A stretch of 13,244 bases of DNA from an uncultured Eubacteriales bacterium (GTDB lineage Bacteria > Bacillota > Clostridia > Oscillospirales > CAG-272), in NCBI GenBank assembly GCA_934446285.1, contig CAKSEI010000021.1, forward strand, positions 1-13,244, in the 5' to 3' direction. The position numbers and the translations under genes were made by a program. The notes beneath the pieces were generated by a model. The model was not told the origin of the DNA. It was given only the letters and a program-made list of their open reading frames with translations, and did not search any database. Every line of letters starts with the position of its first letter. Position 1 is the first letter of the stretch. Shown here one piece after another: positions 1 to 7,055 of the stretch.

Positions 1-2
1 AC

Positions 3-575
3 ATCAGGGTCGAGTGGACGAGCGCAGCGGGCTTTCTCGTTGAGCAGGTGAACGGTGTGACTTACGTAGGCGGAGTGCTTGTCGCCAATAAGACCTTTTC
101 GCTGCCCGAGGACTATTATCCCGGTGGACTTACCGCAGAGACTGAGGAGGCATTCTCCCGTCTGCGCGATGCTGCGGCAGCCGACGGATATAATATATAC
201 TGCTTATCGGGCTTCAGGTCATATTCCACCCAGTCGCAGCTTTATTCGTATTATTGCTCGCGTGACGGCGCGGCGGCAGCGGACACCTACAGCGCACGCC
301 CGGGTCACAGCGAGCATCAGAGCGGGCTTGCCCTTGACGTAAATTCGCTTGAGCAGGACTTTGCCGAAACACCCGAGGGGCAGTGGCTCGCTGCCCATTG
401 CGCGGAATACGGCTTTATAATCCGCTATCCCGCGGACAAGGAGAGTGTGACGGGCTACATGTACGAGCCGTGGCATATAAGATATGTCGGCGAATATATA
501 TCAAAGCACCTTGCCCTGAGCGGACAGTGCCTCGAGGAGTACCTCGGCATCGACTCGGCGTACAAAGATGACTGA
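3..575 (+). CDS. D-alanyl-D-alanine carboxypeptidase, VanY/DdcY type (peptidase M15B), 5' end missing
   Basis: This zinc peptidase would trim the terminal D-Ala from peptidoglycan stem peptides outside the membrane. Numbering from the GTG at 48, it shows the M15B core: SGFRSY (54-59), the signature SEHQSGLALDV (88-98) with probable zinc ligands His90 and Asp97, and EPWHIRYVG (140-148) with the probable catalytic Glu140 and third zinc ligand His143. The frame is open to the left edge: 15 further codons precede the GTG at 48, and no Shine-Dalgarno sequence sits before that GTG. The true start, and any signal peptide or membrane anchor, is therefore probably outside the window. The stop is TGA at 573-575. 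The gene converges on the SPFH gene. Nothing nearby (no vanA/vanH/vanX-like gene) suggests glycopeptide resistance, so a normal wall-maturation role is more likely. Family assignment is firm; the exact substrate is inferred. Confidence 0.9.
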   Translation: MRVEWTSAAGFLVEQVNGVTYVGGVLVANKTFSLPEDYYPGGLTAETEEAFSRLRDAAAADGYNIYCLSGFRSYSTQSQLYSYYCSRDGAAAADTYSARPGHSEHQSGLALDVNSLEQDFAETPEGQWLAAHCAEYGFIIRYPADKESVTGYMYEPWHIRYVGEYISKHLALSGQCLEEYLGIDSAYKDD

Positions 576-855
576 CCCGTCATCACCGGAAAATCCGCTT
601 ATATCACCACCGCCCGAAATCAACCGTTGACAGAGAGGAAATATCGTTAATCCACCGCACGCAGCAGAAGATTTATCGATAAATCCCACGGTTTTTGCAC
701 CGCACGCGAAAAACGAGGTCATAGCGGAAGTGGCTTTATACGGAAGAAGGCAGCGCAAAAATTGCGCTGCCTCGTGCAGAGTCCGGTATCTCTTTTCGGG
801 TTATTCGTTTCGTGCCCGGGCACGGCAAGTCGCTTTTCTCCGATTGACTTGCTTT
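576..855. other. Gene-free stretch between convergent genes
   Basis: No credible gene is seen here. The stretch holds a perfect 16-bp palindrome at 670-685 (GATTTATC/GATAAATC) flanked by two direct copies of CACCGCACGC (653-662 and 698-707), a perfect 10-bp hairpin at 749-771, a 14-bp palindrome CGTGCCCGGGCACG at 811-824, and a 7-bp inverted repeat GCAAGTC/GACTTGC (825-831 and 846-852) just past the SPFH stop codon. Both flanking genes end here, so these are more likely 3'-end structures than operators. Confidence 0.6.
749..771 (-). terminator. Hairpin, possible terminator of the SPFH gene
   Basis: GGCAGCGCAA (749-758) and TTGCGCTGCC (762-771) form a perfect 10-bp stem with a 3-base loop. 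On the - strand, in the direction of the SPFH transcript, it is followed by a short T-rich stretch (TTCTTCC) and not by a clean T-run, so it is a weak match to an intrinsic terminator. On the + strand no T-run follows. It is the strongest hairpin between the two convergent genes and may block transcripts from both sides. Confidence 0.45.
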
Positions 856-1821
856 TCAGTCGTCCTTTTTCTCAAAGCGCTCGCAGCATTCGTCGATCTT
901 CTTAGGCTTCGGCTGCTCCTTTGCGGATGCGGTGCTGCTGCCTATACCCGTCGTCTCGGAGAACATGACATTGCGCGAGACTGCCTCGACCGCATCGGTC
1001 GGGATTATGAGCTTCGCCGCCTTGCCGTCCGCAAGCTTTATGAGTGACTCGTACTTTTTAAGCTCGAGTATCGCTCTGTCGGCTGCTGCCTCCTTGAGGG
1101 CGCGTATACCGTCAGCCTCAGCCTTGTTTGCAAGGTATATAGCCTTTGCTTCGCCCTCTGCGCGTGCGATACGCGCGTCTCTCTCACCCTCTGCCGCGAG
1201 AATCATAGCCTGCTTATCGCCCTCCGCACGGGTGATGGCTGCCGCCTTGTGTCCCTCTGCCTGGAGCAGTGTTTCACGTCTGTCGCGCTCGGCTTTCATC
1301 TGCTTTTCCATCGCCATCTGTATTTCCTTCGGCGGGATGATATTCTTAAGCTCCACACGCGAAACCTTGATGCCCCACTGGTCGGTCGCCTCGTCAAGTA
1401 TCTCCGTCATCTTGCCGTTTATCGTGTCACGGCTCGTGAGTGTACCGTCAAGCTCCATCTCGCCGACGATATTTCGCAGAGTCGTCGCCGTGAGGTTCTC
1501 GAGGGCGCTTATCGGATTGACCGCACCATATGTGAACAGCTTCGCGTCAAAGACCTTGAAGTAAACCACCGTATCTATCTGCATGGTTACGTTATCCTTG
1601 GTTATAACCGGCTGAGGGGGAGAATCGAGCACCTGCTCCTTTAAGGTAATCTTCTTTGCCACTCTCTCTAAAAACGGTACAAGCACATGAAAGCCCGCGC
1701 CCCACGTTGTCTTGTATTTGCCTAAAAATTCTATGACATATTCATGGGCCTGCGGCACTATCTTCATATTGGCAAGTACGAAAATAATCACTGCCGCGAT
1801 AATAATAATCGGTATATACAT
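856..1821 (-). CDS. SPFH/Band 7 membrane protein (stomatin/QmcA-like slipin)
   Basis: Stomatin-like proteins form large oligomeric cages on membranes and are linked to microdomains and to membrane protease or transporter control. The 321-residue protein has one N-terminal hydrophobic segment (about 2-18), an SPFH domain (about 20-170, with ITKDNVTMQIDTVVYFKV at 73-90 and WGIKVSRVELKNIIPP at 149-164), an alanine/glutamate-rich coiled coil (about 170-255), a hydrophobic stretch near 268-287 and a charged tail containing a Cys pair (ECCERF). The motif AEG recurs at 188, 199, 210 and 221, exactly every 11 residues. The start is well supported by AAAGGAGGTAAAG just before the ATG. It has its own promoter and so is not part of the ATPase operon. 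No NfeD-type partner gene lies beside it in the window, although such proteins often have one. The family is certain; the cellular role is unknown. Confidence 0.93.
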   Translation of the reverse strand: MYIPIIIIAAVIIFVLANMKIVPQAHEYVIEFLGKYKTTWGAGFHVLVPFLERVAKKITLKEQVLDSPPQPVITKDNVTMQIDTVVYFKVFDAKLFTYGAVNPISALENLTATTLRNIVGEMELDGTLTSRDTINGKMTEILDEATDQWGIKVSRVELKNIIPPKEIQMAMEKQMKAERDRRETLLQAEGHKAAAITRAEGDKQAMILAAEGERDARIARAEGEAKAIYLANKAEADGIRALKEAAADRAILELKKYESLIKLADGKAAKLIIPTDAVEAVSRNVMFSETTGIGSSTASAKEQPKPKKIDECCERFEKKDD

Positions 1822-1828
1822 ATTCTTT

Positions 1829-1840
1829 ACCTCCTTTACC
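1829..1840 (-). promoter_or_regulatory. Strong Shine-Dalgarno of the SPFH gene
   Basis: The - strand reads GGTAAAGGAGGT, a full match to the 16S anti-Shine-Dalgarno, 7 bases before the ATG at 1821. It fixes the start codon. Confidence 0.85.
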
Positions 1841-1843
1841 GTG

Positions 1844-1877
1844 ATTATATTTTAGCATATGCAGCCTTTCTTTACAA
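1844..1877 (-). promoter_or_regulatory. Probable sigma-A promoter of the SPFH gene
   Basis: On the - strand TTGTAA (1877-1872) is followed 17 bases later by TAAAAT (1854-1849). A TATAAT also sits at 1849-1844 but would be spaced 22 bases from that -35, so the first pairing is preferred. Transcription would begin near 1842, leaving a leader of about 20 bases with the Shine-Dalgarno in it. The promoter starts only a few bases beyond the terminator tail of the upstream operon. Confidence 0.65.
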
Positions 1878-1880
1878 TAT

Positions 1881-1927
1881 CAAAAATACAAAATCTGCAC
1901 GGAAAAGCGTATTTTCCGTGCAGATTT
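1881..1927 (-). terminator. Intrinsic terminator of the V-ATPase operon
   Basis: AAATCTGCACGGAAAA (1891-1906) and TTTTCCGTGCAGATTT (1912-1927) form a perfect 16-bp stem with a 5-base loop. On the - strand the stem ends in TTT and continues TGTATTTTTG, a T-rich tail. It lies 10 bases past the stop of the PHP gene and marks the end of the twelve-gene operon. The A/T-flanked stem could also work from the other strand, but no gene ends there on the + strand. Confidence 0.9.
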
Positions 1928-1937
1928 CGTATTTCTT

Positions 1938-2696
1938 CTATATGCGCCCCTTGGCTGCCCGCTGCGCGCAGAGCGACTCCTCAAATGTACGCAGTGTTCG
2001 GTTAGCTATAAGCTCGGGCGGGAAGTCCACCTCGCGCAGGAGCGAATACGCCTCCGTGAAATCGCCGATGAGCGCACACTCGTGCGCGTCGGAGTTTACG
2101 ACTATCATCGCGCCCACGTCCCTGCAGCATATAAGCTGCTCACGCACCGCATCCCTGTAGCCCCTGAGCAGGCTCGTATTGTTAAGCTCTATGAAAGTCC
2201 CGCTGCGCGCCCCCGCGACGGCAAGCGCCGCCCGATCATACGGCATCCCTATGCGCTCGGGATGACCTACTGTCGTGACGTAAGGATTTGACGCAACTGA
2301 GAGAAACATCTCCGTTACCTCCTCGTATGAGCCTTCTCTGTCCTCGGGCAGGAAGTGCGGACTTGCCACCACAACCTCGCGCGTGCTAAGAAACCTGTCA
2401 AGCGCTGACTGCTCACCGTCATAGGGAACATTGTAAAAGCATAAATGTCCCTTATAGTCGTGTATGTCTATCTCGACCCCGCGCATGAGGCGCACGCCGT
2501 ACATATCGTGAGGTATAATCTGCTCCGAGAGAACCTCGAGCGAACGCTCAAAATGCACCATCTTAAGCGAACAATGATCGGTTATCGCTATGCACTCAAA
2601 GCCTATCTCTGCGGCTCTTCGCGCGACCTCCTCAACCGTACCCGTTGCGTGCAGGCTCGTCTCGGTGTGCACGTGGGTATCACAGAGTATCTTCAT
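1938..2696 (-). CDS. PHP-domain phosphoesterase (YcdX/histidinol-phosphatase-like)
   Basis: A 252-residue stand-alone PHP domain, a metal-dependent phosphoesterase fold. The expected metal ligands of a trinuclear site are all visible: His8 and His10 (DTHVH), His16 (SLHA), Asp40-His41 (ITDHC), Glu75 (GVEIDIH), His114 (ASPHF), His145 (GHPERIG) and Asp203/His205 (NSDAH). The order and spacing resemble the YcdX group more than polymerase-linked PHP domains. No signal peptide is seen, so it should be cytoplasmic. The start overlaps the last 17 bases of the subunit D gene, and AAGGG lies about 9 bases upstream inside that gene, so translation is probably coupled. It is the last gene of the ATPase operon, with the terminator directly behind. 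The substrate is unknown: histidinol phosphate is unlikely given no histidine genes nearby, and a link to the ATPase is inferred only from position. Confidence 0.88.
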   Translation of the reverse strand: MKILCDTHVHTETSLHATGTVEEVARRAAEIGFECIAITDHCSLKMVHFERSLEVLSEQIIPHDMYGVRLMRGVEIDIHDYKGHLCFYNVPYDGEQSALDRFLSTREVVVASPHFLPEDREGSYEEVTEMFLSVASNPYVTTVGHPERIGMPYDRAALAVAGARSGTFIELNNTSLLRGYRDAVREQLICCRDVGAMIVVNSDAHECALIGDFTEAYSLLREVDFPPELIANRTLRTFEESLCAQRAAKGRI

Positions 2697-3303
2697 TTTT
2701 TCTGCCCTTTACCACCTTCTGCGTGGTAAAGCCCTCCCTCTCCTTTTCCTCGAGGTAGTCCTCTATGTACCTTACCGTCTCGGAAAGCTCGGGGATAACA
2801 ATATTTTTGAGCGCGTTCGCTCTCTTGCGCGTCTGTTTTATCGCAGCGGCGAGGCGGTATACCCCACCTTCTATCTCCGCCATGGCACATACAAGCCGCG
2901 CAACCTCATTAAATCGCACATAAGCCTCGTCGAGGGCGGCGGTCGTGTCGAAAATACCGTATGACGGTGCGGGCAGCTCCTCGGGGATAGTGACCTCGGG
3001 TATCTCAATGCCCATGATCGAGCGGTATCTGACATTTATGTCATCGCGCACGGGAGTCGAGCGCGCCGCGCGCATGACCGTCTGCTGACCGCAGCTCATG
3101 TTGGCGCGGGCAAGGGCGGCATAGGCGTCCTCATAGGTTCTGCCTATCATGCCCTGAACCTCTTTTACCCTGTCCATCATGCCGAGCATCTCTCGCATCA
3201 TCACGTTCCTCTTGCGCTCAAGCAGGTCGTAGCCGAGGGAGGCAAGGGAGAGTGATTTTTTTGTCTTTAAAAGATTGCTCTTAGTCGGAAAGACCGTATT
3301 CAT
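2680..3303 (-). CDS. atpD: V-type ATP synthase subunit D (central rotor stalk)
   Basis: Subunit D is the long antiparallel coiled-coil shaft that turns inside the A3B3 head and passes torque to the membrane ring. The 207-residue length is normal for bacterial homologues. The N-terminal helix PTKSNLLKTKKSL...GYDLLERKRN (6-33) and the C-terminal helix RKRANALKNIVIPELSETV (159-177) followed by EREGFTTQKVVK (188-199) are the family's conserved ends; the middle region (about 85-120) with GIEIPEV is the variable tip. The start ATG overlaps the subunit B stop as ATGA (4 bp), and its 3' end overlaps the PHP gene by 17 bases. The coupling would help keep rotor and head in step. The family is clear from both helices and from the A-B-D gene order. 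The name follows bacterial V-type use and is not the F-type beta subunit, also called atpD. Confidence 0.95.
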   Translation of the reverse strand: MNTVFPTKSNLLKTKKSLSLASLGYDLLERKRNVMMREMLGMMDRVKEVQGMIGRTYEDAYAALARANMSCGQQTVMRAARSTPVRDDINVRYRSIMGIEIPEVTIPEELPAPSYGIFDTTAALDEAYVRFNEVARLVCAMAEIEGGVYRLAAAIKQTRKRANALKNIVIPELSETVRYIEDYLEEKEREGFTTQKVVKGRKNEDTL

Positions 3304-4667
3304 TGCTCCGCCTTATAGTGCTCGTCGAGCGTCTCCTCGTCCACACGGTCGAGCATATTTCTCGGCAGGGCGGAAAGCAGCTCCCACCCGAGGTCAAGCG
3401 TCTCTGTCATGGTGCGTGCCGTCCCCTGCTTTTGATTAAGAAACTCATTCTCAAAGCGCCTGCCGAAAGCCATAACCGCCTTGTCCGAGTCGGAGAGGTC
3501 CTCCTCTCCTATAACCGACGCGAGCGACTTCGCCTCCTGAACCTTTGCGTAGGATGCGTAGAGCTGGTTTGAGAGCGCCTGATGATCTTTTCTTGTGTAC
3601 TTTTCGCCTATTCCGTCCTTCATAAGGCGGGAGAGAGACGAGAGCACCGAGACGGGCGGGTATATTCCTGCGCCCGACAGCTCTCGGTCTAGGACTATCT
3701 GCCCCTCCGTTATATACCCCGTAAGGTCGGGGACGGGGTGTGTAATATCGTCATTCGGCATGGTTAGAATTGGTATCTGCGTGACCGAGCCTTTTTTTCC
3801 CTTTATCTTGCCCGCTCTCTCATATATCGAAGCAAGATCGGAGTAGAGGTATCCGGGATAACCCTTTCTGCCCGGTATCTCCTCGAGCGCCGATGATATC
3901 TCGCGCAGAGCCTCCGCATACGCCGTCATATCCGTGAGTATAACGAGCACGTCCATGCCTTTTTCAAAGGCAAGGTACTCGGCACACGTAAGTGCGCAGC
4001 GGGGGGTCGCTATTCTCTCGGTTATCGGGTCGGAGGCAAGGTTCAGAAACATGACGGTGCGCGAGAGAGCGCCCGACTGCTCAAAGCTGCGGCGGAAGTA
4101 GTCCGCTACATCGTTCTTTATACCCATCGCGGCAAAAACTATACATGAGTTGCCGTCCGAGGTATCCGCCTGACGCGCTATTTGAACCGCAAGCTCATTG
4201 TGCGGAAGTCCCGCGGACGAGAAGATAGGCAGCTTCTGCCCTTTTATCAGGGTGGTAAGTGCGTCTATCGACGATATGCCCGTGGATATATAGTCCCTCG
4301 GGTAGTCGCGGCAGACGGGATTTATGGCACAGCCGTCTATCTGTGCGTACTTCTCGGGGTATATCTCCCTGTAGCCGTCGCACGGTCTGCCCACTCCGTC
4401 GAAAACGCGTCCGAGCATACTCTTTGAGAGGGGCAGCTCCATAGGCTTGCCCGTGAGCACGGTGCGCGTGCCGTCAAGCGAGAGTGAATCCGTGCCCTCG
4501 TAGACCTGCACGACGACTCTCCTGCCGTCGATTCTTATGACCTTTCCGAGTCTGTCCCCGCCGTCCGTCTTTATATGTACTATTTCTTCGTATGACGCTC
4601 CGCTCACGCCGTCAAGGACGATAAGCGGTCCGTTTATCTGTTTTAAGCCAACGTATTCTATATTCAC
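3300..4667 (-). CDS. atpB: V-type ATP synthase subunit B (non-catalytic nucleotide subunit)
   Basis: Three B subunits alternate with three A subunits in the cytoplasmic V1 head and complete the nucleotide sites at the interfaces. The 455-residue protein has the N-terminal beta-barrel (about 1-75), then SMLGRVFDGVGRPCDG (83-98), STGISSIDALTTLIKGQKLPIFSS (128-151) with a P-loop-equivalent SSAGLPHNELA that lacks the Walker A Lys, as expected for B, and LTDMTAYAEALREISSALEEIPGRKGYPGYLY (244-275). Arg347 in LSSLSRLMK matches the arginine finger that reaches into the A active site. The C-terminal helical domain follows. The start is GTG at 4667, overlapping the subunit A stop as GTGA, with GGAG 8 bases upstream; it yields the standard N-terminus. 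Length and motifs are complete. The V-type name atpB/ntpB should not be confused with F-type atpB. Confidence 0.97.
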   Translation of the reverse strand: MNIEYVGLKQINGPLIVLDGVSGASYEEIVHIKTDGGDRLGKVIRIDGRRVVVQVYEGTDSLSLDGTRTVLTGKPMELPLSKSMLGRVFDGVGRPCDGYREIYPEKYAQIDGCAINPVCRDYPRDYISTGISSIDALTTLIKGQKLPIFSSAGLPHNELAVQIARQADTSDGNSCIVFAAMGIKNDVADYFRRSFEQSGALSRTVMFLNLASDPITERIATPRCALTCAEYLAFEKGMDVLVILTDMTAYAEALREISSALEEIPGRKGYPGYLYSDLASIYERAGKIKGKKGSVTQIPILTMPNDDITHPVPDLTGYITEGQIVLDRELSGAGIYPPVSVLSSLSRLMKDGIGEKYTRKDHQALSNQLYASYAKVQEAKSLASVIGEEDLSDSDKAVMAFGRRFENEFLNQKQGTARTMTETLDLGWELLSALPRNMLDRVDEETLDEHYKAEQ

Positions 4668-6442
4668 GACTGTTTCTCCGCATAAGTCTGACGTATGCCG
4701 GCAAAGGCTCTGTCTATCTCCGCACGGGCTGCCTCTGCCTCGCCCCCGTCCTCATTAGCAAGATCGTATTTAAGCTTATTCAGCTTGTCAAAAACTCCGC
4801 TTGCGGCTATGACCGAAACGGGTATGCCGCGCGATGTAAGCTCGAGCGAGCGGTCGTACACATAAAGTATGAGCTGCATCATCGTATATTGTTTGGACAC
4901 CGGCACATATGCGTCGGTCGGCACGTATGCGTTCTGCTGCAAAAATCCCGTGCGTATGCAGGCTGCCGTTTCAAGTATAAGCTTCTGGTCATTGGCAAGA
5001 AGATCGCTGCCTATCAGCTTGACTATTTCCATGAGTCTGTCCTCCTCACCGAGCAGAGCGCCTATACGCGTGCGCAGTGCGGTAAAGTCGGGGGCTACGT
5101 TCGTATTGAACCACTCCGCAAGCTCGCCCTGATACTCACTGTAAGAGGTCATCCAGTTTACCGCCGGGTAGTGACGCGCATATGCAAGCGACTTGTCAAG
5201 TCCCCAGAAGCAGCGTATAAATCTCTTGGTATTCTGAGTGACAGGTTCGGAAAAATCGCTGCCCTGCGGGCTGACCGCGCCTATTATCGTAACGGACGCG
5301 GTATCTCCCGAGAGCGTTTTCATGCAGCCCGCGCGCTCGTAGAAAGCCGCAAGTCTCGACGGCAGATATGCGGGAAAGCCCTCCTCGGCGGGCATCTGCT
5401 CGAGTCTGCCCGATATCTCGCGCAGAGCCTCAGCCCATCTCGATGTAGAGTCCGCCATAAGAGCTACGTCATAGCCCATGTCGCGGTAATACTCCGCTAT
5501 GGCAACGCCCGTGTATATCGACGCTTCACGCGCCGCGACGGGCATATTTGAAGTGTTGGCTATAAGCACGGTCCTCTCGAGCATACTCCTGCCCGTGCGC
5601 GGGTCGATAAGCTCTCCGAACTCCTCGAGCACCTGCGTCATTTCGTTTCCGCGCTCGCCGCAGCCGACGTACACGATAATGTCGGCATCGCTCCACTTGG
5701 CGAGCTGATGCTGCAGCATGGTTTTTCCCGTTCCGAAGCCGCCGGGGATAGCCGCAGCTCCTCCCTTCGCTATCGGGAACATGGTATCTATTATTCTCTG
5801 ACCCGTGAGAAGAGGCTCGCGCGAGAGCATACGCGCCTTTACCGGGCGCGGCACACGTATCGGCTGATACGAGAGAGCACATAGCTTTCTCTCGCCCTTC
5901 TCCGTCTTTATTTTTAAGAGCGGCTCGGTGACGTTATAGTCCCCGTCTCCCGCAACCCATGAGACCGTGCCGTCCGCTCCCTGCGGAACAATAAATCGGT
6001 GCTCGACGGACGGCGTCTCGTCGCAGCGGGCAAAGACCGTGCCGACCTCGACCCTCTGCCCCTCTTTTACGTCAAAGCGTATCGACCATTTTTTCTCAAG
6101 GTCGACTGCCGGCACATCCGTGCCGGGGAGGATAAAGTCCCCGTCCTTTTCCGCTATCTTGTCAAGCGGGCGCTCAATCCCGTCGAAAATCCCCGTCAAA
6201 AGCCCGGGCGCGAGCATGGCGCGCATGGGAGCGCCCGTACCCGTAACAGGTTCACCGGGTCGCAGCCCCACGGTAGTCTCGTATACCTCGACGGTCGTAT
6301 AATCGTCGGTTATCCCTATGACCTCGCCTATAAGCCCGGCGTTTCCTACGCGCACCGTCTCCATCATGGAGAGGGAGGTTTTGCCCTTTATTTTTACAAC
6401 AGGTCCGTTTATTGAATATACCGTCAGTTTATCGTTATGCAT
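4664..6442 (-). CDS. atpA: V-type ATP synthase subunit A (catalytic subunit)
   Basis: The catalytic ATPase of the V1 head. At 592 residues it has the beta-barrel (1-70), the A-specific insert or 'non-homologous region' (about 110-190), Walker A as GGFGTGKT (234-241), catalytic Glu263 in CGERGNE, Walker B in VALMADSTS (326-334), and the SRWAEALREISGRLEQMPAEEGFPAYLPSRLAAFYERAG block in two stretches (334-352 and 353-372). The C-terminal helical domain contains the WF motif region around 440-450. The P-loop has Gly-Gly at 234-235 where many homologues have Gly-Pro, and Thr for Ser, a variant I recall from other clostridial A subunits. The ATG is separated by one base from the subunit E stop (TGAGATG), with GGAAG upstream. 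The gene is complete and all catalytic residues are present, so an active enzyme is expected. Confidence 0.97.
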   Translation of the reverse strand: MHNDKLTVYSINGPVVKIKGKTSLSMMETVRVGNAGLIGEVIGITDDYTTVEVYETTVGLRPGEPVTGTGAPMRAMLAPGLLTGIFDGIERPLDKIAEKDGDFILPGTDVPAVDLEKKWSIRFDVKEGQRVEVGTVFARCDETPSVEHRFIVPQGADGTVSWVAGDGDYNVTEPLLKIKTEKGERKLCALSYQPIRVPRPVKARMLSREPLLTGQRIIDTMFPIAKGGAAAIPGGFGTGKTMLQHQLAKWSDADIIVYVGCGERGNEMTQVLEEFGELIDPRTGRSMLERTVLIANTSNMPVAAREASIYTGVAIAEYYRDMGYDVALMADSTSRWAEALREISGRLEQMPAEEGFPAYLPSRLAAFYERAGCMKTLSGDTASVTIIGAVSPQGSDFSEPVTQNTKRFIRCFWGLDKSLAYARHYPAVNWMTSYSEYQGELAEWFNTNVAPDFTALRTRIGALLGEEDRLMEIVKLIGSDLLANDQKLILETAACIRTGFLQQNAYVPTDAYVPVSKQYTMMQLILYVYDRSLELTSRGIPVSVIAASGVFDKLNKLKYDLANEDGGEAEAARAEIDRAFAGIRQTYAEKQS

Positions 6443-6443
6443 C

Positions 6444-7046
6444 TCAGTCTTCCGTTCTCAGATATTTTCCCATGAGCAGCATAAGGTCGGCGCGCGAATG
6501 CTCAAGGTTTTCCTCGAGTGTTTCGTTTACTGTAACGCTGCCCGATGCGGCGCGGAATTTCGCACCGCCTATCTCCACCGAGCCGTCGGGGATAACGTCA
6601 AGGCATTTATCTCCCGCAGACGCGCGCAGAGCATCGCGCAGACGCATATCGCTCTCCTTTATAAGGAGCGTGAAAGGCTCGTCAAAAACACCGCTGACCC
6701 TCGCACAAAGAGTGCACATATAGTCGTCGTAAGCGTCCGAGTCCGCGAACTGCCGTACCAGCGTCCCCGTCTTCTCAAGGACCTTATCCGTTATTTCATC
6801 GCGCAGAGCAAGATAGGTCTTGCTGCGTTCAAGCGCGGCGCGCGACCGTGCGGCGCTGCGCTCCCTCTCCGCATCGTTTCTGCGCGAGGCATACGCTGCC
6901 TTTATGCGCACGTCCGCCTGACGTCGGCGAAGTGCGAGCGCTTCTTCTTTTCTTTCGTATGCGTCCTTTGCATAGGCGGCAGCCTCATCGTTTGCCTTTC
7001 CTATGACCTTTGCACGCATAGCTGCAAGCTTTTCGATATCGTTCAT
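6444..7046 (-). CDS. atpE: V-type ATP synthase subunit E (peripheral stalk)
   Basis: Subunit E pairs with the H/G subunit to form the peripheral stalk that stops the A3B3 head from rotating. The 200-residue protein has a long charged N-terminal helix (about 1-90), rich in Ala, Arg, Glu and Lys, and a globular C-terminal domain (about 95-200) with EPFTLLIKESD (123-133) and IPDGSVEIGGAKFRAASGSVTVNETLEENLEHSRADL in two parts (152-170 and 171-188); the last block resembles the conserved C-terminal region. The start has AAGGAGC four bases before the ATG. It follows subunit F after 9 bases and precedes subunit A after one base. Sequence similarity in E subunits is low, so the call leans on helical layout, length, the C-terminal block and gene order. 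The letter name is V-type (as in ntpE), unlike F-type atpE. Confidence 0.9.
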   Translation of the reverse strand: MNDIEKLAAMRAKVIGKANDEAAAYAKDAYERKEEALALRRRQADVRIKAAYASRRNDAERERSAARSRAALERSKTYLALRDEITDKVLEKTGTLVRQFADSDAYDDYMCTLCARVSGVFDEPFTLLIKESDMRLRDALRASAGDKCLDVIPDGSVEIGGAKFRAASGSVTVNETLEENLEHSRADLMLLMGKYLRTED

Positions 7047-7055
7047 CGTAGCTCC

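Noticed and set aside
234..330. Internal low-complexity repeats in the carboxypeptidase gene
   Set aside because: The GC-rich run encodes a short Ala stretch before the active-site motif and lies in frame; there is no repeated unit.
3..575. Reading the VanY-like gene as vancomycin resistance
   Set aside because: No regulator, ligase, dehydrogenase or VanX-like gene is visible, and M15B carboxypeptidases are common in ordinary wall metabolism.
932..1564. A 210-codon + strand frame, Ser/Ala-rich, opposite the SPFH gene
   Set aside because: The Ser/Ala richness is the complement of the AEG-rich coiled coil; there is no start signal, and the opposite strand is a certain gene.
4889..5551. A 220-codon + strand frame opposite subunit A
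   Set aside because: Shadow of the catalytic subunit gene; composition is Arg/Tyr-rich and matches no family.
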